Shown piece by piece: positions 43,321 to 53,272 of a stretch of DNA of 64,000 nt (the first letter of the stretch is position 1; each line of letters begins with the position of its first letter). Source of the stretch: Acidobacteriota bacterium (GTDB lineage: Bacteria > Acidobacteriota > Terriglobia > Bryobacterales > UBA6623); contig WGMB01000010.1 of assembly GCA_016125275.1 (NCBI GenBank), forward strand, positions 1 through 64,000, given 5' to 3'. The notes beneath the pieces are model-generated. The model was not told where the DNA came from, made no database searches, and saw nothing but the letters and a program-made list of their open reading frames with translations. The position numbers were made by a program, and so were the translations under genes.

Positions 43321-43707
43321 TCAGCAGGAAGGAGGTCCGCGAGGAACGAGACGCAAGCCCTCAGGAGGGTCATGCAGGCGACTCTCCGGGGCGGCGACCC
43401 ACGACCACTCGGGTCGCTGGTTCGGTTCCGCCAGCGCGACGGCGGACTCGCTCAAGTCCACATCCAGGTTGACGGGGGCCTTGACCTCGAAGCGGAACCA
43501 AGCCAGCGCACGAACGCTGAGGCCCAAAGCGCCCATGCCGGAACCGTTCTGGTTCCCGCCCAGGTGCATGTGAAAGGCCAGCCCGCCCGCGTGCGTCTCC
43601 GCCATGTGCCGATCGGCGGCCCCAGCGGCGTGGATGTGGTTGAAAGGGGCTTGGACGAGCGCGAGGCAGATGCTGAAGTAAGCCACAGCTGCCGCCATCT
43701 TGCGCAT
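43321..43707 (-). CDS. small exported His-rich protein heading the metal efflux operon
   Basis: 128 aa from the ATG at 43707. The hydrophobic N-terminus (AAAVAYFSICLALVQAP) is a signal peptide or anchor. Directly behind it comes a His/Met-rich stretch with FNHIHAAG, DRHMAETHAG and LAFHMHLGG: six His and several Met within about 35 residues, suited to binding a soft or transition metal. The C-terminal half has AWFRFEV and ends in a Pro-rich tail (HDPPEGLRLVPRGPPSC). No named domain recognised. Lies 90 bp upstream of the channel gene in the same direction, so it is probably the first gene of the efflux operon and a periplasmic metal chaperone or sensor; that role is inference. Confidence 0.75.
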   Translation of the reverse strand: MRKMAAAVAYFSICLALVQAPFNHIHAAGAADRHMAETHAGGLAFHMHLGGNQNGSGMGALGLSVRALAWFRFEVKAPVNLDVDLSESAVALAEPNQRPEWSWVAAPESRLHDPPEGLRLVPRGPPSC

Positions 43708-43803
43708 CGCCTTCTTATCAATGACAGACGGCGAGCCGCGGCGCAACACTCGGCTCGCCTTTCAGCGACGATTCTCGCCCGTCGCCGGTCGATTTCCGCC
43801 CTC

Positions 43804-46244
<2,441 letters not shown>

Positions 46245-46248
<4 letters not shown>

Positions 46249-47114
46249 ACGGTCTCAGGCTGCTCGGCGCTACGGTAGCAGCCTAACACCGCCAGCAGCT
46301 CCGTCATCTCGCCGAGATGGTTCATCGCGTTCTTACAGCGGGCCTCGCGCAAGTCGCCCAGAAAGTCCAGGTAGAACATGTACTCCCAGGGTCGCCCGCG
46401 CAGCGGTCGCGACTCGATCTTAGTGAGCGTGATGTCCCGCAGCGCAAAGGCGGCCACGCACTTGAACAGCGCGCCGGCTTCGTTCTTGGTCACAAAGGCG
46501 ATCGAGGCCTTCAACTGTCCGGGGCCGTCCGGCGGGGAAGCCGGGGCCTCGCGGGCCAACAGCACGAAGCGCGTAAAGTTCTCGTGATTGTCCTCGATCG
46601 CCGGCCGCAGGATCTTCGCGCCGTAGAGCTCGGCGGCGGCCGAGGAGGCGATTGCCGCCACGGTCGGATCCTGGCCTTCCATGATGGTCTTCACGCTGCC
46701 GCCGGTGTCGTAGTGCGACTCGGCCCGAATCCCGCGGTTCTGCTTGAAGAAGGTCAAGCACTGCCCCAGCGCCACCGGGTGTGAGATCGCGCGCGTGATG
46801 CGCTCGAACCCCGCCTCGGGGCGACCGATCAAATTGTGCACGATCCGCACCCGCGTTTCGGCCAGAATCGGCAGCCGGAAGTTCAGCAGGTGGTCGTAGT
46901 TCTCATGCACCGAGCCGGCGAGCGTGTTCTCCACGGGAATCACGGCGCGGTCGGCTTCTCCCGACGCGACCGCCTCGAAGACGTCGACGAAGCGCTCCAA
47001 CGGCTTGAGCTCCACGCCGTCTTCGCCCAGCAACTGGCGACAGGCCTGCTCGCTGAACGCGCCGCGGGCGCCCTGGAAAGCAACGGTGAGAGGAGAGGAC
47101 ACGTGAACCGACAT
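46245..47114 (-). CDS. pheA: prephenate dehydratase
   Basis: 289 aa monofunctional enzyme making phenylpyruvate for phenylalanine synthesis. The catalytic domain is VAFQGARGAFSEQA, VIPVENTLAGSVHENYD and HYDTGGSVKTIM. A C-terminal ACT domain with the phenylalanine-binding ESRPLRGRPWEYMFYLDF follows, so feedback inhibition is expected. No chorismate mutase domain. There is no ribosome site before the ATG at 47114, and TATAAT overlaps that ATG. A GTG four codons later (V5) is an alternative start if that box is a promoter. Confidence 0.95.
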
Positions 47115-47159
47115 TATAGGGACGCTTTCAGTCCGGCCGCTCGAAAACGGCCCGATCGG

Positions 47160-48500
47160 CTAGCGCTTCTTCGCCTTGTTGAGGATTCGGATCGGCGAGC
47201 CTTCGAACCCGAACTCCTCCCGCAACTGGTTGATCAGAAAGCGCTCGAAGCTGAAATGGAACGCCTCCGCCTGGTTCGTGAAAAAGACGAACGTGGGCGG
47301 GCCGACCCGGGCCTGCGTGAGGTAATAGATCTTGGGCTTTTTGAAGCCCGGCGACGAGGCGCGATCCAGATCCACCGACGCCAGAAAGCGGTTGAGCTCG
47401 CCGGTGGCGATCCGCTTCCGCGACTCGCGGTAGACCTTGCGGATTAGCGGGAAGAGATTCTCGGTCTTCGAGCCGGTCTTGGCGGAGATGAACAGCAGCG
47501 GTGCGTAGTCCAGGTACCGCAGCGCATCCTGGACCTGGCGCCGGAAGTCCGCCTGCTGTACATGGGAGATCAGGTCCCACTTGTTGACGACCAGGATCAC
47601 GGCCTTGCCGGCCTCGTGGGCGTAGCCGGCAATGTTGGCGTCAAGCGCGGCCACGCCTTGCTCGGCGTCGAGCATCATCAGCGCAACGTCGGCCATACGC
47701 AGATGCCGCTGGGCCATCACGACGCTGAGCTTCTCGGTCATCTCAGTCGTCTTGCCCTTGCGGCGGATGCCGGCCGTATCGACGAGCTCGAAACGGACGC
47801 CGTCGCGTTCGATGGCGGCATCGACGGCGTCGCGGGTGGTGCCGGCGATGGGCGACACCATCGCCCGCTCTGCGCCGGTCAAACGATTGAGCAACGTGGA
47901 CTTGCCGGCGTTGGGCCGGCCGATGATGCAGATGCGGATGACCCTCGGCTCGGCCGGGGCCAGCTCGCCTTCCAGCAGCGGCGCCTCCTCGTCTTCCACC
48001 GGCAGATCCGCCGCAAAACGGCCCAGCAGCGCCTCGATGTTGCGGTCATGCTCGGCCGAGACCGGCTCGGGGTCGCCGAAGCCCAGCTCGAAGAAGTCCG
48101 ACAGCAGCCCGTCGCGGCGGTCCGTGTCGCTCTTGTTGACGGCCACGGTCACGGGCCGGTTCGTCTTGCGCAGCCAAGCCGCCAGCTCGCGGTCGGTGGA
48201 GGTCAGCGCGGTGCGGCCGTCGACGACGAAGATCACGTGGTCGGCGGTCTCCACCGCGATGCGCACCTGCTCGTTGATCAGCTCCGGGAAGGCCTCGTCG
48301 AGACCGAACGTCATGCCCCCGGTGTCAGTGAGGAGAAACCGCCGTCCCTTCCACAGGACCTCCATCTGGATGCGGTCCCGCGTGATGCCCGGTTCGTCGC
48401 CCACGATCGCTCGCCGGCTGCGAGTGATCCTATTGAAAAGCGTGGACTTACCGACGTTGGGTCGCCCGACGATGACGATGCTCGGAAGATCGAGGCTCAA
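47160..48500 (-). CDS. der: ribosome biogenesis GTPase Der (EngA)
   Basis: 446 aa with two tandem GTPase domains and a C-terminal KH-like domain. First G1 GRPNVGKSTLFNRI at residues 12-25, second G1 GRPNAGKSTLLNRL near 192. The switch and G4 motifs are DTGGMTFG, NKSD, DTAGIRRKGK and VNKWD. Needed for 50S maturation. The start is TTG at 48500; no in-frame ATG exists near it. A TATGAT box lies only 6 nt upstream, so either the leader is minimal or that box is not used. Confidence 0.97.
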   Translation of the reverse strand: MSLDLPSIVIVGRPNVGKSTLFNRITRSRRAIVGDEPGITRDRIQMEVLWKGRRFLLTDTGGMTFGLDEAFPELINEQVRIAVETADHVIFVVDGRTALTSTDRELAAWLRKTNRPVTVAVNKSDTDRRDGLLSDFFELGFGDPEPVSAEHDRNIEALLGRFAADLPVEDEEAPLLEGELAPAEPRVIRICIIGRPNAGKSTLLNRLTGAERAMVSPIAGTTRDAVDAAIERDGVRFELVDTAGIRRKGKTTEMTEKLSVVMAQRHLRMADVALMMLDAEQGVAALDANIAGYAHEAGKAVILVVNKWDLISHVQQADFRRQVQDALRYLDYAPLLFISAKTGSKTENLFPLIRKVYRESRKRIATGELNRFLASVDLDRASSPGFKKPKIYYLTQARVGPPTFVFFTNQAEAFHFSFERFLINQLREEFGFEGSPIRILNKAKKR

Positions 48501-48556
48501 CTGATCATCATAGCGGTCCGCAGCCGATCCGGCCCGGCGTGCTACCTTGAGCGTCC

Positions 48557-48874
48557 ATGCGCCTGCGCGCTTCGAAGGACCGTCTCAAGGTCGAGCATTC
48601 GATCATCGACGGCCTGCGCCGGGTGCTCGAAGAGTTGCTCGCCGAGGCGCCCGAGATCGCCTCCATCATTCCCGGGGAGATCAAGAAGGTCCGCAAGGCG
48701 CGCGGACCGGTGAAGGTCCGGGTCACCACGCCCACGCAGACCGGCTGGAAGGCGATCGGGCTCAGCGCCGGCGCCCGCCAGGAGCTGTTCGTCAACACCA
48801 AGCTGGCCAAGGACCAGCTCGAGTGGGCCATCGGCCAGGCGCTGGAGCGCTCCGGCAACGCCGCCGACGGTTAA
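48557..48874 (+). CDS. small DUF2103-like protein
   Basis: 105 aa, soluble. The sequence KVEHSIIDGLRRVLEEL, then ASIIPGEIKKVRKARGPVKV, then RVTTPTQTGWKAIGLSAGA resembles the DUF2103 family of predicted small metal-binding proteins in archaea and cyanobacteria. I see few Cys/His ligands here (one His), so metal binding is doubtful for this copy. A basic, nucleic-acid-binding role is possible. Divergent from der with 56 bp between starts. Its stop codon abuts the stop of the convergent peptidase gene. Confidence 0.7.
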   Translation: MRLRASKDRLKVEHSIIDGLRRVLEELLAEAPEIASIIPGEIKKVRKARGPVKVRVTTPTQTGWKAIGLSAGARQELFVNTKLAKDQLEWAIGQALERSGNAADG

Positions 48875-50536
48875 CTAGAACAAGATCGCCACGACGTCGC
48901 CGCGCACCGAACCGAGCTCCCGATAGGGCCGGTAGGCCAGGTTGATCGTCCACCCTTTGGCGCCGCAAGGGATGGTCTCCCAGCTCTTGTCCGGCGGAAA
49001 GAAGATCTTCGCCGGCCGCCCGCGAGGCTCCCGAAAGCGCATGGGGAACAAGGAGTTCCGCAGCACGATGATTTTGTCCGGCCCGGAACAGTCCACGTAG
49101 TCCACGCGGCCGTAGATGACCTCGGCGTGCGGCGGCGGCCAGTTCGTCACCGGCGGCTCGACCGCGGGCGGCGGGATGTCTTTGGGCGGCGGCGGCGCAA
49201 GGGCAGCGGGCAACGGCTCGGGGCTTGCGACGGCCAGCGGCGGAGCCGGCGTGGAGCGCAGCGCCTGGTTGCGGCGGCGCTCGAGCTCCGCCATCTCCTG
49301 CTCGGCCTTCGCGCGGGACTGCGGCTGGACCAGCAGCCGCCGCAGGGCCCCTACGGCGGCGTCCCAGGCGCCGCTGACCATCCAGGCCTGGGCCTGGGTC
49401 AGCAGGAATCGGGGATCGTCCGGCTGCGACTCCAAGGCCAGGGAAGCGTGCAACGCCGCCAGCTCCGCGCGGTCGACGGGGTCGGCGTCGGTCGGTCGAA
49501 GCAGCAGCAAAGCATAGCGGTGGTGGGTCCTCGGAGCCGCGTCGGCGTCGCGGACGGCCTCGGCCAGCAGCGTCTCCGCCTCGTCGTAGCGCCCGGCGTC
49601 CATCTCCAGCGCCCCCAAGGGGGCCAGGGGCTTGAGCCATCCGGGGTGTTCGGCCGCCAACCGCTCCAGGGTCTGGCGGGCGCGCTCGGGCCGAATCCAG
49701 CGATCCAGATCCGCCAGCCGCAGGGCCACCTCGCGGTCCTCCAGCGTCTCCACCATCTCGACGTCGGCCGCCGGCGCCGGCGGGGCTTCCGGCGCCGGGC
49801 TCAATCCGGCCAGGAAGGCTTGCAGCAACTCCGCGACCGCTTCCGGGCCTCGCTCGGCGACCAGCTGGACGAAGGGCTCCGGGGAGATCCGCCTCACGTC
49901 CGGTTCGCCCTCGGCCAGCCAACGCACGATCAGCCAGCTCTGGGCGTAGAACAGTGGCTCGGCGAACTCGGGCGAACCGCGGTCAGCGGTCAGCAAGGCG
50001 TCGAGCCGCACCCAGGAGCCATTCCGCAGCAGCGCTAGCCGGTCGGCCGGCGCGGTCGCCCCCAACGTTCCGGTTGCATCCGGCCGGAGGTACGACAAGT
50101 AGTCCGCCCAGCCCTCGCGAAACCACACCGGCCGCTCCGGATGCGGGTCGACCAAGTGGGCGTACTCATGCGCCAGGGCGGTCAAAGGGTCTCCGGGCGC
50201 GATCCAGGCCACCAGCGCGTAGTTGCGGTCCGGGCTCACCAGCGACAGGCCGCGGGTCCGACCCAGCGGGGACCGCAAGTAGGGCGACAGCTCCACGATC
50301 GTCGGCGTCAGCACCGCCGTGATCGGCCCCGGTTCCCGCAGATTCAACCCCAGGGAGCGATAGCGGGCCCCTATTATCCGGAGATAAGCGGCCGCCGGAT
50401 CGACGGCTTCCGGACCCAATTCCGAGACCAGCTCGAAAGATCCGGAGCGCACCGCGGTGGCCGCTGGGGAACGCCCCTCCAGAGCCCCGAAAGCGGCCCA
50501 AAAGCTCACGACAAGAGCTACGCTGCGTCGGCTCAT
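48875..50536 (-). CDS. exported HExxH (peptidase MA-like) protein with TPR-like region
   Basis: 553 aa. Signal peptide (RRSVALVVSFWAAFGALEG). The gluzincin active site is HEYAH near residues 123-127 with the third ligand Glu in WFREGWADYLS about 18 residues on, as in peptidase MA / DUF1570-type proteins. A helical repeat region (about 260-430) with LEMDAGRYDEAETLLAEAVRD has TPR spacing. A Pro-rich linker leads to a C-terminal beta domain of about 90 residues containing VDYVDCSGPDKIIVLRN and a Cys in IPCGAKGW. A start at 50566 would add ten residues. Substrate unknown; probably periplasmic. Confidence 0.8.
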   Translation of the reverse strand: MSRRSVALVVSFWAAFGALEGRSPAATAVRSGSFELVSELGPEAVDPAAAYLRIIGARYRSLGLNLREPGPITAVLTPTIVELSPYLRSPLGRTRGLSLVSPDRNYALVAWIAPGDPLTALAHEYAHLVDPHPERPVWFREGWADYLSYLRPDATGTLGATAPADRLALLRNGSWVRLDALLTADRGSPEFAEPLFYAQSWLIVRWLAEGEPDVRRISPEPFVQLVAERGPEAVAELLQAFLAGLSPAPEAPPAPAADVEMVETLEDREVALRLADLDRWIRPERARQTLERLAAEHPGWLKPLAPLGALEMDAGRYDEAETLLAEAVRDADAAPRTHHRYALLLLRPTDADPVDRAELAALHASLALESQPDDPRFLLTQAQAWMVSGAWDAAVGALRRLLVQPQSRAKAEQEMAELERRRNQALRSTPAPPLAVASPEPLPAALAPPPPKDIPPPAVEPPVTNWPPPHAEVIYGRVDYVDCSGPDKIIVLRNSLFPMRFREPRGRPAKIFFPPDKSWETIPCGAKGWTINLAYRPYRELGSVRGDVVAILF

Positions 50537-50651
50537 CCGCGCCCGTGTTTCAGTTTCTCTCGCCATCCGCCGATGGGCCTTGAAAAGGTGACGAAAAGTC
50601 CCATTTTGTGGTTGTAGTACCGATGATGAGTTGAGATACTGTTCCGGAAAT

Positions 50652-51269
50652 ATGGCGATCCTTAAAACCTTTACTTTAGGTCTCGCCCTGTTGTTCACGG
50701 GCGCTGCGGCGTTGAACGCCGCCAGCCTGCGGGCCACTCGCGGCTCCCAGGCGGTCCAGAATGCGCGCGCGGACGACGACCACCTTTCCCGGATGGAGAA
50801 CCAGGAGATGGTCGAGCGTTGGGCGCGTTTGGAGTTGCTCACCAGGGTCCCGGAGAAGACGTCCAGTTACTATCTGCACGCCGTGCAGCCGCAGTATCGC
50901 TACTTGCGGCCCTGGGCGCATCTGTTCTTGGAGCGGCTGTCGTCGCAGTACCATGCGCGCTTCAAGCAGCCCATGCGCGTGACGAGCCTGCTGCGCACCG
51001 CCTCCTACCAACGCTCGCTGCAGCGGCGCAATGGCAACGCAGCCTCGGCGACCGGCCCCACGCGCTCGGCCCACCTGACCGGCGCCTGCATGGACATCTC
51101 CAAGAAGGGCATGAGCGGAGCCCAGGTCGCCTGGGTGCGCAACGTCCTTAGCTCGCTGCGGTCGAAGAAGTTCCTGTACGCCGTGGAAGAGTTCCAGCAG
51201 CCGGTGTTCCACATCCTGGTCCACCGCGACTACCTGGACCACGTCGATAACGTGACCTCCGGCGACTAG
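50652..51269 (+). CDS. exported peptidase M15-like protein (DUF5715-type)
   Basis: 205 aa with a Sec signal (LALLFTGAAALNAAS). The C-terminal half has the M15/VanY-like pattern: MRVTSLLRTASYQRSLQRRN, then S-x-H-x-x-G-x-x-x-D in SAHLTGACMDIS, and a final His in PVFHILVHRDYLD. These are the usual zinc ligands of D-Ala-D-Ala peptidases and endolysin-like enzymes, so a cell-wall hydrolase is likely. The assignment to DUF5715 is from memory of the motif. The ATG at 50652 is preceded by GGAAAT. Divergent from the peptidase MA-like gene. Confidence 0.78.
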   Translation: MAILKTFTLGLALLFTGAAALNAASLRATRGSQAVQNARADDDHLSRMENQEMVERWARLELLTRVPEKTSSYYLHAVQPQYRYLRPWAHLFLERLSSQYHARFKQPMRVTSLLRTASYQRSLQRRNGNAASATGPTRSAHLTGACMDISKKGMSGAQVAWVRNVLSSLRSKKFLYAVEEFQQPVFHILVHRDYLDHVDNVTSGD

Positions 51270-51274
51270 GGCTT

Positions 51275-51283
51275 TGCTACACT
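51275..51283 (+). promoter_or_regulatory. extended -10 element upstream of the FAH-family gene
   Basis: TGCTACACT, TG plus TACACT (4 of 6 to TATAAT), lies 48 nt before the ATG at 51332. No clear -35. Confidence 0.35.
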
Positions 51284-51331
51284 AGCGCTCGCCTTGATCC
51301 GCTGTGAAGGGGCGGACACGCAGAGCGCACC

Positions 51332-52201
51332 ATGAAAGCATCACGTCGGGAATTCCTTGTGACCGCCGCCGCCGGGGCGGCGGCTTTCGGCTGCGGGTCG
51401 CAGCCGGCCGCCGAGGATGACGGCGTCAAGCGCTACGTCCGCTACGATCGCGGCGGGACGGTCTCCTACGGCCTGCTGCACGGCGATCAGATCGAGCCCA
51501 TCGAAGGCGAGCTGTTCGGCGACCACAAGCCCACCGGCCAGTCGGTTGCTCTCGGCGAGGTCAAGCTGCTCTACCCCTGCGAGCCGACCAAGATCCTGGC
51601 GTTGGCGGGCAACTACAGCACGCACCTGGGCGAGGGCGTGGAGCCTCACTCGCACCCCGAACCGTTCTACAAGACGACGAACTCCATCATCAGCCCCGGC
51701 GAGTCCATCGTCTATCCTCCCGGCGCGCAGGACGTGCACTACGAGGCCGAGTTCGTGATCGTGATCGGTAAGAAGGCCAAGAAGGTCTCCGAGGCGGACG
51801 CCGAGAACTACATTTTCGGCTACACCTGCGGCAACGACGTCAGCGAGCGCAACTGGCAGAACGGCTCTCTCGACGGCCCGGAGAACAAGGACCTGCAGTG
51901 GTGGCGCGGCAAGGGCGCGGACACCTTCTCGCCCGTGGGCCCGGCGATCGCGGTCGGCCTGAACTATCCGCCCTGCAAGATCCAGTCGCGGCTCAACGGC
52001 GAGGTCCGGCAGGAGACGACTCTCGACCACCTGATTCACAAGCCGCCGCTGATCGTCAGCTTCATCTCGCAGTACGTCACGCTGCTGCCGGGCGACCTGA
52101 TCTTCACCGGTACGACCGGCACGACCAAGCCGATGAAGTCCGGCGATGTGGTCGAAGTGGAGATCGACGGGATCGGCGTGCTGCGCAATCCCATCGCTTG
52201 A
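51332..52201 (+). CDS. exported fumarylacetoacetate hydrolase family protein
   Basis: 289 aa. The N-terminus SRREFLVTAAAG is a twin-arginine signal and ends in AAFGC, which also fits a lipobox, so a Tat-exported lipoprotein is possible. The FAH-type domain follows: metal ligands E-x-E in HYEAEFVIVIGK and Asp in TCGNDVSERNWQ, then WWRGKGADTFSPVGPAI and the end LPGDLIFTGTTGT. Members hydrolyse or decarboxylate 2-oxo acids such as acylpyruvates. Export is unusual for this normally cytoplasmic family. Converges on the RraA-like gene across a hairpin. Confidence 0.9.
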   Translation: MKASRREFLVTAAAGAAAFGCGSQPAAEDDGVKRYVRYDRGGTVSYGLLHGDQIEPIEGELFGDHKPTGQSVALGEVKLLYPCEPTKILALAGNYSTHLGEGVEPHSHPEPFYKTTNSIISPGESIVYPPGAQDVHYEAEFVIVIGKKAKKVSEADAENYIFGYTCGNDVSERNWQNGSLDGPENKDLQWWRGKGADTFSPVGPAIAVGLNYPPCKIQSRLNGEVRQETTLDHLIHKPPLIVSFISQYVTLLPGDLIFTGTTGTTKPMKSGDVVEVEIDGIGVLRNPIA

Positions 52202-52213
52202 GCCCCGAAAGCC

Positions 52214-52240
52214 GCCCCGCCGCCGCGAGGCCGGCGGGGC
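52214..52240. terminator. hairpin between convergent genes
   Basis: GCCCCGCCG (52214-52222) pairs perfectly with CGGCGGGGC (52232-52240), 9-nt loop. It sits between the FAH-family stop (52201) and the RraA-like stop (52262) and could serve both strands. Neither side has a T-run. Confidence 0.45.
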
Positions 52241-52261
52241 TTCGAGCCGGTTGCGGCGCGG

Positions 52262-53158
52262 CTACTTCTCGCCCCGCTCGGCCTTCATTTCCTTCGTCCG
52301 GCGCGCCTTGAAGGCGTCGAAGTCCTTCTGCATCTCCGGCGAGAGCTTGCTGCCGTAGAGGTCGCTGGCGCGGTACTGCCCGGTGATGAGCTTGGCCTTC
52401 GTCCACTCGTCCTTGATGTGGATCCCGTCGGCGTACTCGAGCACGGCCTCCACCAAGTGCGGCGGAATGAAGATCACACCCTCGCGGTCGCCCAGCACCA
52501 CGTCGCCCGGCATCGCCACGGCGCCGCTGATCTCCACGGGAATGTTCAAGCCCACCATGAGCACGCCTTCCACTGCGGCTGGGTGCGCCTTCTTGTAGAA
52601 GATGTTGAGTGGCAAGTCGAAAGTGCCCTGCAGGTCGCGAATCGTGCCGTCGACCACGGCGCCGCGATGCGTCTGCCCCCAGATGGCCGAGTGCAGGTTG
52701 TCGCCGCCGAAGTTGTGGCCGGGGGCGGCGCCCATCAGGTCCACCACGGCGACGTCATCGCGGACGAGCACGTCCACCACCTTCTGCGTATTGCCCTTGG
52801 CCAAGCCCTTCTTTTCAGCGTCCGCATCGACGACTTCTTCCAGGTCGGGCCGAAACGGCAGGTACTGCGCCGTCACGGCTCGGCCCACCAAGCGCTGGCC
52901 GGGCTTGAGGATGTCAAAGCCGTCGGCGTACTGCTTTTGATAGCCCTTGCCGCGGAGCACGCCCCAGGCCTCCTCCACGCTCAGCTCGGCGATTCTTTCG
53001 ATCAGGTTTAGCGGCACCTTCGGCCGGCCGTCAGGAAACCGCTCATACGGGTTGTGCTTAGTGAACTCGATCATCTGCTCCTTGGTCAGGCTGAAGACCT
53101 GGCCCAGAGCCGGAAGGCTGAGAGCGCCGCAAAGCGCGAGGGTAAGGAGCATTCTCAT
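52262..53158 (-). CDS. exported RraA-like protein (HMG/CHA aldolase-type fold)
   Basis: 298 aa with a Sec signal (MLLTLALCGALSLPALG). The RraA fold follows with VDVLVRDDVAVVDLMG, FGGDNLHSAIW and the active-site motif D-G-x-x-R-D in GAVVDGTIRDLQG. This motif belongs to the aldolase/decarboxylase members; RraA itself inhibits RNase E. Cleavage of a hydroxy-acid aldol is the better guess for an exported protein. The C-terminal part is helical and charged. Lies between an FAH-family and an enolase-family gene, both also exported. Confidence 0.88.
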   Translation of the reverse strand: MRMLLTLALCGALSLPALGQVFSLTKEQMIEFTKHNPYERFPDGRPKVPLNLIERIAELSVEEAWGVLRGKGYQKQYADGFDILKPGQRLVGRAVTAQYLPFRPDLEEVVDADAEKKGLAKGNTQKVVDVLVRDDVAVVDLMGAAPGHNFGGDNLHSAIWGQTHRGAVVDGTIRDLQGTFDLPLNIFYKKAHPAAVEGVLMVGLNIPVEISGAVAMPGDVVLGDREGVIFIPPHLVEAVLEYADGIHIKDEWTKAKLITGQYRASDLYGSKLSPEMQKDFDAFKARRTKEMKAERGEK

Positions 53159-53246
53159 GGCGGCATCATCATACGGAATCCGCGAAGGGGTTTCAACGCC
53201 GCCGAAAATCTTGCCCGTAACAGCCGTTCCCAAGCGCCGCCGTGCC

Positions 53247-53252
53247 TATAAT
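53247..53252 (+). promoter_or_regulatory. -10 element upstream of the enolase-superfamily gene
   Basis: A perfect TATAAT, 20 nt before the ATG at 53273, preceded by TGCC. No convincing -35 at 16-18 bp. Confidence 0.45.
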
Positions 53253-53272
53253 GGCGCGGGAGTTTTACTGAT

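Noticed and set aside
47112-47118. TATAAT overlapping the pheA start as a promoter
   Set aside because: No -35 in range, and it would leave the annotated ATG outside the mRNA; kept only as a note on an alternative GTG start.
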